Of a stretch of DNA of 8,227 bases, positions 5,428 through 8,227 are shown piece after piece (positions within the stretch are counted from its first letter, which is position 1; each line of letters opens with the position of its first letter). The notes under the pieces are model-generated. The model did no database searches, was not told where the DNA came from, and worked only from the letters and a program-made list of their open reading frames with translations. Location: NCBI GenBank assembly GCA_946543095.1, contig CAMNLO010000060.1:1-8227 (forward strand), read 5' to 3'. Position numbers and translations under genes: made by a program. The DNA comes from an uncultured bacterium (GTDB lineage: Bacteria; Bacillota; Clostridia; Lachnospirales; Lachnospiraceae).

Positions 5428-7776
5428 TTCTTTCGTCTCCTTTCCGACTGCATTTTCCGATTCTTTGTTTGTTGACTCCTGTATCAGATTCCCCGTAACG
5501 GGATCCTTCACTTTTTTGTCCCCCCTGCTGTCATAGGGCCTGATCCAGTTAAGCCTCAGCGCATTGGACACCACGCAGAAGCTGGAAAGGCTCATGGCCG
5601 CCGCGCCGAACATGGGGTTCAGCTCCCAGCCGAAGGCCGCGATATAGCAGCCGGCGGCAAGAGGGATCCCCAGCACATTGTAGAAGAAGGCCCAGAACAG
5701 GTTCTCATGGATATTCCGCAGGGTGCTCCTGGAGATCCGGATGGCGGCGGCCACATCCTTCAGGCTGCTCTTCATTAACACCACATCCGCCGCGTCGATG
5801 GCCACGTCGGTGCCGGCGCCGATGGCGATCCCCAGATCCGCGGAGGTGAGGGCCGGGGCGTCATTGATCCCGTCTCCCACCATGGCCACCCTGCCGTGCT
5901 CCTTCATCTGCCGGATCACCATTTCCTTCCCGTCGGGCTTCACGGAGGCCACCACCTCGTCCACCCCCGCCTGCTTCGCGATGGCTTCTGCCGTGACCTC
6001 GTTGTCCCCGGTGAGCATCACCACATGGATCCCCAGTTTTTTCAGTTCTGCGATGGCTTCCGGGGAATCCTCCTTGATCACATCCGAGACTCCGATGATC
6101 CCCAGAAGCTTTCCTGCCTTTGCGATCAGCACCGGGGTCTTTCCTTCCCGGGCAAGGCTTTGGATCCTCTCTTCCGCGCTGTCCCCCACTTTTCCCGCAA
6201 CACTCTCGATGTATTTCCGGTTTCCCCCATGGATCACCTCCCCTTCCATCACGGCTTTCAGGCCGTTTCCGGAAAGGGCCTCGAATCCGGTGGTTTCCTG
6301 AAGGACAATGCCCTGCTTAGAAGCGTATTCCGTCACCGCTTTGGAGATGGGATGCTCGCTCTTGGATTCCAGCGCATAGGCCACTCTCAAAAGCTCCTCC
6401 TTCGTGACCCCCTCTTCGGGGACTAAGTCTGTCACCCTCATCTCGCCGGTGGTGATGGTCCCGGTCTTGTCCAGGGCCGCGATCTGCGTCTTTCCCGCCT
6501 GCTCCAGTGAAGCCGCGGTCTTGAAGAGGATCCCGGTTTTCGCGGCCACACCGTTGCCCACCATAATGGCCACGGGGGTTGCGAGCCCCAGGGCGCAGGG
6601 ACAGCTGATCACCAGCACGGACACTGCCCTGGCAATGGCAAAGCCCACAGTCTGACCCGCAAGGAGCCAGGCCCCGAAGGTCACAAGGGCAATGCCGATG
6701 ACCACGGGAACAAACACGCCGGAGACCCTGTCCGCGATCTTCGCGATAGGTGCCTTTGTGGCTGCGGCGTCGCTGACCATTTTGATGATGGCGGAAAGGG
6801 TGGTGTCCTCCCCCACCCGTTTCGCTTCGCAGACCATGTAGCCGGAGGTGTTGATGGTGGCGGCGGACACATTGTCCCCGGCGGCTTTTTCCACGGGAAC
6901 GCTCTCCCCCGTCAGGGCCGATTCGTTGACGGCGCTCTCCCCTTCGATGACGATCCCGTCCACGGGAATGCTGTCCCCGGGCCGTACCACAAACCGGTCT
7001 CCCACGGAGACTTCCTCTATGGGGACCGTGATCTCCGCGCCCTCCTTAAGGACCACCGCCGTCTTCGGAGACAGGTCCATCAGGCCCTTCAGGGCATTGG
7101 TGGTCTCTCCCTTGGAGCGGGCTTCCAGCATCTTTCCCACTGTGATCAGCGTCAGGATCATTGCCGCCGCTTCAAAGTAGAACTGATCCATGTAATACAT
7201 GACCAGATCAGTGTCATTCTCCAGCACCGCCCCGGTCATGGCAAACAGGGCACAGACACTGTAGCCGTAGGAGGCGGCAGACCCCAGAGCCACCAGGGTG
7301 TCCATATTGGGAGAGCCGCGGAGCAGCCCCTGAAAGCCGTTTACAAAGAACTTCTGGTTGATCACCATGACAAGCCCCGACAGCAGCAGCTGGTATAAGC
7401 CCATGGCCACATGATTGCCCTCCAGGAAGGGGGGGAGGGGCCAGTTCCAGAGCATATGCCCCATGGAAACATACATCAGGGGGAGCAGGAGGATCAGGGA
7501 GGCGATCAGCCTCTTTTTCATCTTCGGAGTCTCCGTGTCCTTTAAGGGCTCCTCAGAGGCGCTCTTTGTCCTGCCATCCCCTTTTTTGCTGGCGCCGTAT
7601 CCCGCGGCCTCCACCGCGGCGATGATGGCCTCCGGGGAGGCGTTTCCCGTGACTCCCATGGAATTGGTCAGAAGGCTCACGGCGCAGCTTTCCACGCCCT
7701 CCACCGCGCCCACCGCCTTCTCCACCCTGGCCTGGCAGGCGGCGCAGCTCATTCCCGTTACATTGTACTGTTCCAT
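5221..7776 (-). CDS. copA: Copper(I)-exporting P1B-type ATPase
   Basis: CopA pumps Cu(I) out of the cytoplasm, driven by ATP. In its 851 residues all family motifs are visible: an N-terminal HMA domain with GMSCAAC (Cys11, Cys14), eight predicted membrane segments, TGES (289-292, actuator), the CPC metal site (392-394) in TM6, DKTGT (436-440) with the phosphorylated Asp436, SEHP (473-476) and GDGINDAP (634-641) of the nucleotide domain. YN (699-700) in TM7 and MxxSS (728-732) in TM8 mark the Cu(I)-selective P1B-1 class. Unusually, a second HMA domain follows TM8 (about 784-851, GMMCAHC), joined by a polar linker 745-783; most bacterial CopA proteins carry HMA domains only at the N-terminus. 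GGAGG lies 4 nt before the ATG. csoR is 75 nt upstream in the same operon, so expression is expected to be copper-induced. Identity is near certain. Confidence 0.98.
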   Translation of the reverse strand: MEQYNVTGMSCAACQARVEKAVGAVEGVESCAVSLLTNSMGVTGNASPEAIIAAVEAAGYGASKKGDGRTKSASEEPLKDTETPKMKKRLIASLILLLPLMYVSMGHMLWNWPLPPFLEGNHVAMGLYQLLLSGLVMVINQKFFVNGFQGLLRGSPNMDTLVALGSAASYGYSVCALFAMTGAVLENDTDLVMYYMDQFYFEAAAMILTLITVGKMLEARSKGETTNALKGLMDLSPKTAVVLKEGAEITVPIEEVSVGDRFVVRPGDSIPVDGIVIEGESAVNESALTGESVPVEKAAGDNVSAATINTSGYMVCEAKRVGEDTTLSAIIKMVSDAAATKAPIAKIADRVSGVFVPVVIGIALVTFGAWLLAGQTVGFAIARAVSVLVISCPCALGLATPVAIMVGNGVAAKTGILFKTAASLEQAGKTQIAALDKTGTITTGEMRVTDLVPEEGVTKEELLRVAYALESKSEHPISKAVTEYASKQGIVLQETTGFEALSGNGLKAVMEGEVIHGGNRKYIESVAGKVGDSAEERIQSLAREGKTPVLIAKAGKLLGIIGVSDVIKEDSPEAIAELKKLGIHVVMLTGDNEVTAEAIAKQAGVDEVVASVKPDGKEMVIRQMKEHGRVAMVGDGINDAPALTSADLGIAIGAGTDVAIDAADVVLMKSSLKDVAAAIRISRSTLRNIHENLFWAFFYNVLGIPLAAGCYIAAFGWELNPMFGAAAMSLSSFCVVSNALRLNWIRPYDSRGDKKVKDPVTGNLIQESTNKESENAVGKETKEMKVTVKGMMCAHCEASVKKALEAIDGIESAAANHEEDLVTITNTKDVDEAAIKAAVEGAGYEYGGVLA
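7582..7587 (-). other. Candidate -1 frameshift site after the first CopA HMA domain
   Basis: Codons 64-65 of copA are AAA AAA followed by GGGG. A -1 slip here adds RGWQDKERL and then meets TGA (7553-7555), giving a 74-residue product that is just the N-terminal HMA domain. A CGGA-GAC-TCCG hairpin lies further downstream. In E. coli, copA makes the chaperone CopA(Z) by exactly this kind of -1 shift after its first HMA domain (established). The A6 run permits a P-site lysyl-tRNA slip, but the heptamer is not a classic X-XXY-YYZ signal, so the assignment is tentative. Polymerase slippage on A6 is another route. Confidence 0.3.
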
Positions 7777-7803
7777 ATTTCCTCCAATTCCTCATCATTT
7801 CCC

Positions 7804-7856
7804 GGTGATCCACGGATCGCTCCGCGCTTCGCACTCCCGCAATCCTGTGGATCACC
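7804..7856 (-). repeat. Long hairpin between csoR and copA, overlapping the csoR stop
   Basis: GGTGATCCAC (7804-7813) and GTGGATCACC (7847-7856) form a perfect 10-bp stem, extended by GGAT/ATCC (7814-7817 with 7842-7845) past a one-base bulge. The loop contains a small GCG-CTT-CGC stem. The csoR stop codon (7852-7854) lies inside one arm. No T-run follows on the minus strand, so it is not a terminator. It could be a processing or stability element that sets the CsoR:CopA ratio, or a dispersed palindromic repeat inserted between the genes. Confidence 0.6.
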
Positions 7857-8190
7857 TCATTAGCTTTTGCATGGCGCAGACCAGCTCGTCGATCACTTCC
7901 TCGTTGCCTTCCCGGATATTGTCCACAACGCAGGTCTTCATATGATTTGCCAGAAGCACCTTGTTAAAGCTGTTTAACGCGCTGTTGATGGCACTCACCT
8001 GGTTCAGGATGTCCGTGCAGTAGGCATTGTTTTCCAGCATCCCCTCCACGCCCCTGACCTGGCCCTCGATCCGCTTTAACCGGTTCATCAGGTCCTTGTA
8101 TTCCTTTTCGTCCCGCTCCTTATGCTTTCCGGAGGAGCAATGGGGGCAGCTGCCCTGAAGCTCTTCTGATCCCTTGGAATGTTCCGGCAT
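7852..8190 (-). CDS. csoR: CsoR-family copper-sensing repressor
   Basis: A 112-residue all-helical DNA-binding repressor that releases its operator when it binds Cu(I). The family core begins LMNRLKRIEGQVRGVEGMLE. The Cu(I) ligands appear as Cys58 (AYCTDIL), His83 and Cys87 (NHMKTC), with spacings of 25 and 4 residues that match the Cys-His-Cys set of known CsoR proteins. The start is the ATG at 8190, with GGAG (8198-8201) 7 nt upstream; an ATG 27 nt further up lies inside the operator and has no ribosome site. The N-terminal 30 residues before the core are rich in His, Cys and Lys, with a CPHC motif (15-18); similar tails occur in clostridial CsoR proteins. It is the first gene of the operon with copA and presumably represses itself and copA. 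A sensor of another metal or of sulfide (CstR) is less likely because of copA. Confidence 0.95.
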   Translation of the reverse strand: MPEHSKGSEELQGSCPHCSSGKHKERDEKEYKDLMNRLKRIEGQVRGVEGMLENNAYCTDILNQVSAINSALNSFNKVLLANHMKTCVVDNIREGNEEVIDELVCAMQKLMR

Positions 8191-8207
8191 ATCCCTTCTC
8201 CTTCTAT

Positions 8208-8224
8208 ATACCCCCATGGGGTAT
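8208..8224. promoter_or_regulatory. CsoR operator upstream of csoR-copA
   Basis: ATACCCCCATGGGGTAT is a perfect 7-3-7 inverted repeat, of the TACCCC/GGGGTA type bound by CsoR proteins. It sits 18-34 nt upstream of the csoR ATG. On the minus strand the window's last bases read AAAAT, which could be five of six bases of a TAAAAT -10 box ending at 8223. Transcription would then start near 8216, inside the operator, as expected for repression. The -35 box is outside the window. Confidence 0.85.
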
Positions 8225-8227
8225 TTT

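Noticed and set aside
5723..6426. Two overlapping plus-strand ORFs of 176-192 codons
   Set aside because: Both are antisense to the conserved catalytic part of copA, whose reading frame is certain.
8205..8210. TATATA as a -10 box for csoR
   Set aside because: It would place the transcription start inside the ribosome site of csoR; a -10 at the window edge (about 8223-8228) fits better.
8191..8217. Upstream ATG extending CsoR by nine residues
   Set aside because: That ATG is the centre of the operator palindrome and has no ribosome site; the ATG at 8190 has GGAG at 7 nt.

Overview
The window looks like chromosomal DNA from a moderately GC-rich Bacillota bacterium, most likely a clostridium of the Lachnospiraceae type. 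The reasons are strong GGAGG-type ribosome sites before every gene, a CsoR-class copper repressor with a Cys/His-rich N-terminus, a Gram-positive style lipoprotein, and a PAS-type sensor of a kind I associate with gut and rumen Lachnospiraceae. The assignment rests on protein style only and is inference. I see no rRNA, tRNA, CRISPR array, transposase or phage gene.

Layout. Positions 1-3468 hold a leftward unit: a sigma-A-like promoter (3441-3468), a 158-nt structured leader, a 596-residue protein with a GHSRG serine-hydrolase motif (1486-3276), a 287-residue protein that looks like a double GNAT acetyltransferase (610-1473), and the first 180 residues of a PAS-type sensor that runs off the left edge (1-541). 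The gaps are 12 and 68 nt, with no terminator visible between the genes. The 625-nt divergent region (3277-3901) has no gene of normal size. It carries the leftward promoter and leader, three back-to-back hairpins (3497-3621), and a rightward promoter (3685-3712) with a 183-nt leader holding two possible tiny ORFs. The rightward gene at 3902-5116 encodes a 404-residue lipoprotein. It meets the copper operon at a perfect bidirectional terminator (5136-5172).

Positions 5221-8227 are a leftward copper-resistance operon: a CsoR operator at the right edge (8208-8224), csoR (7852-8190) and the Cu(I)-exporting P1B-ATPase copA (5221-7776). CsoR releases the operator when it binds Cu(I), and CopA then pumps Cu(I) out of the cytoplasm. 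CopA has a heavy-metal-binding domain at each end and no separate copZ is present in the window. Two features could let copA also supply a free copper chaperone. One is an internal ribosome site with an in-frame ATG just before the C-terminal domain. The other is an A6G4 run just after the N-terminal domain, where a -1 shift gives a 74-residue product.

The points most worth checking are the possible dual chaperone output of copA, the uncharacterised GHSRG-protein/GNAT/sensor operon, and the dense RNA- or repeat-like structure in the divergent intergenic region. Ordinary copper homeostasis and an orphan lipoprotein explain the rest.
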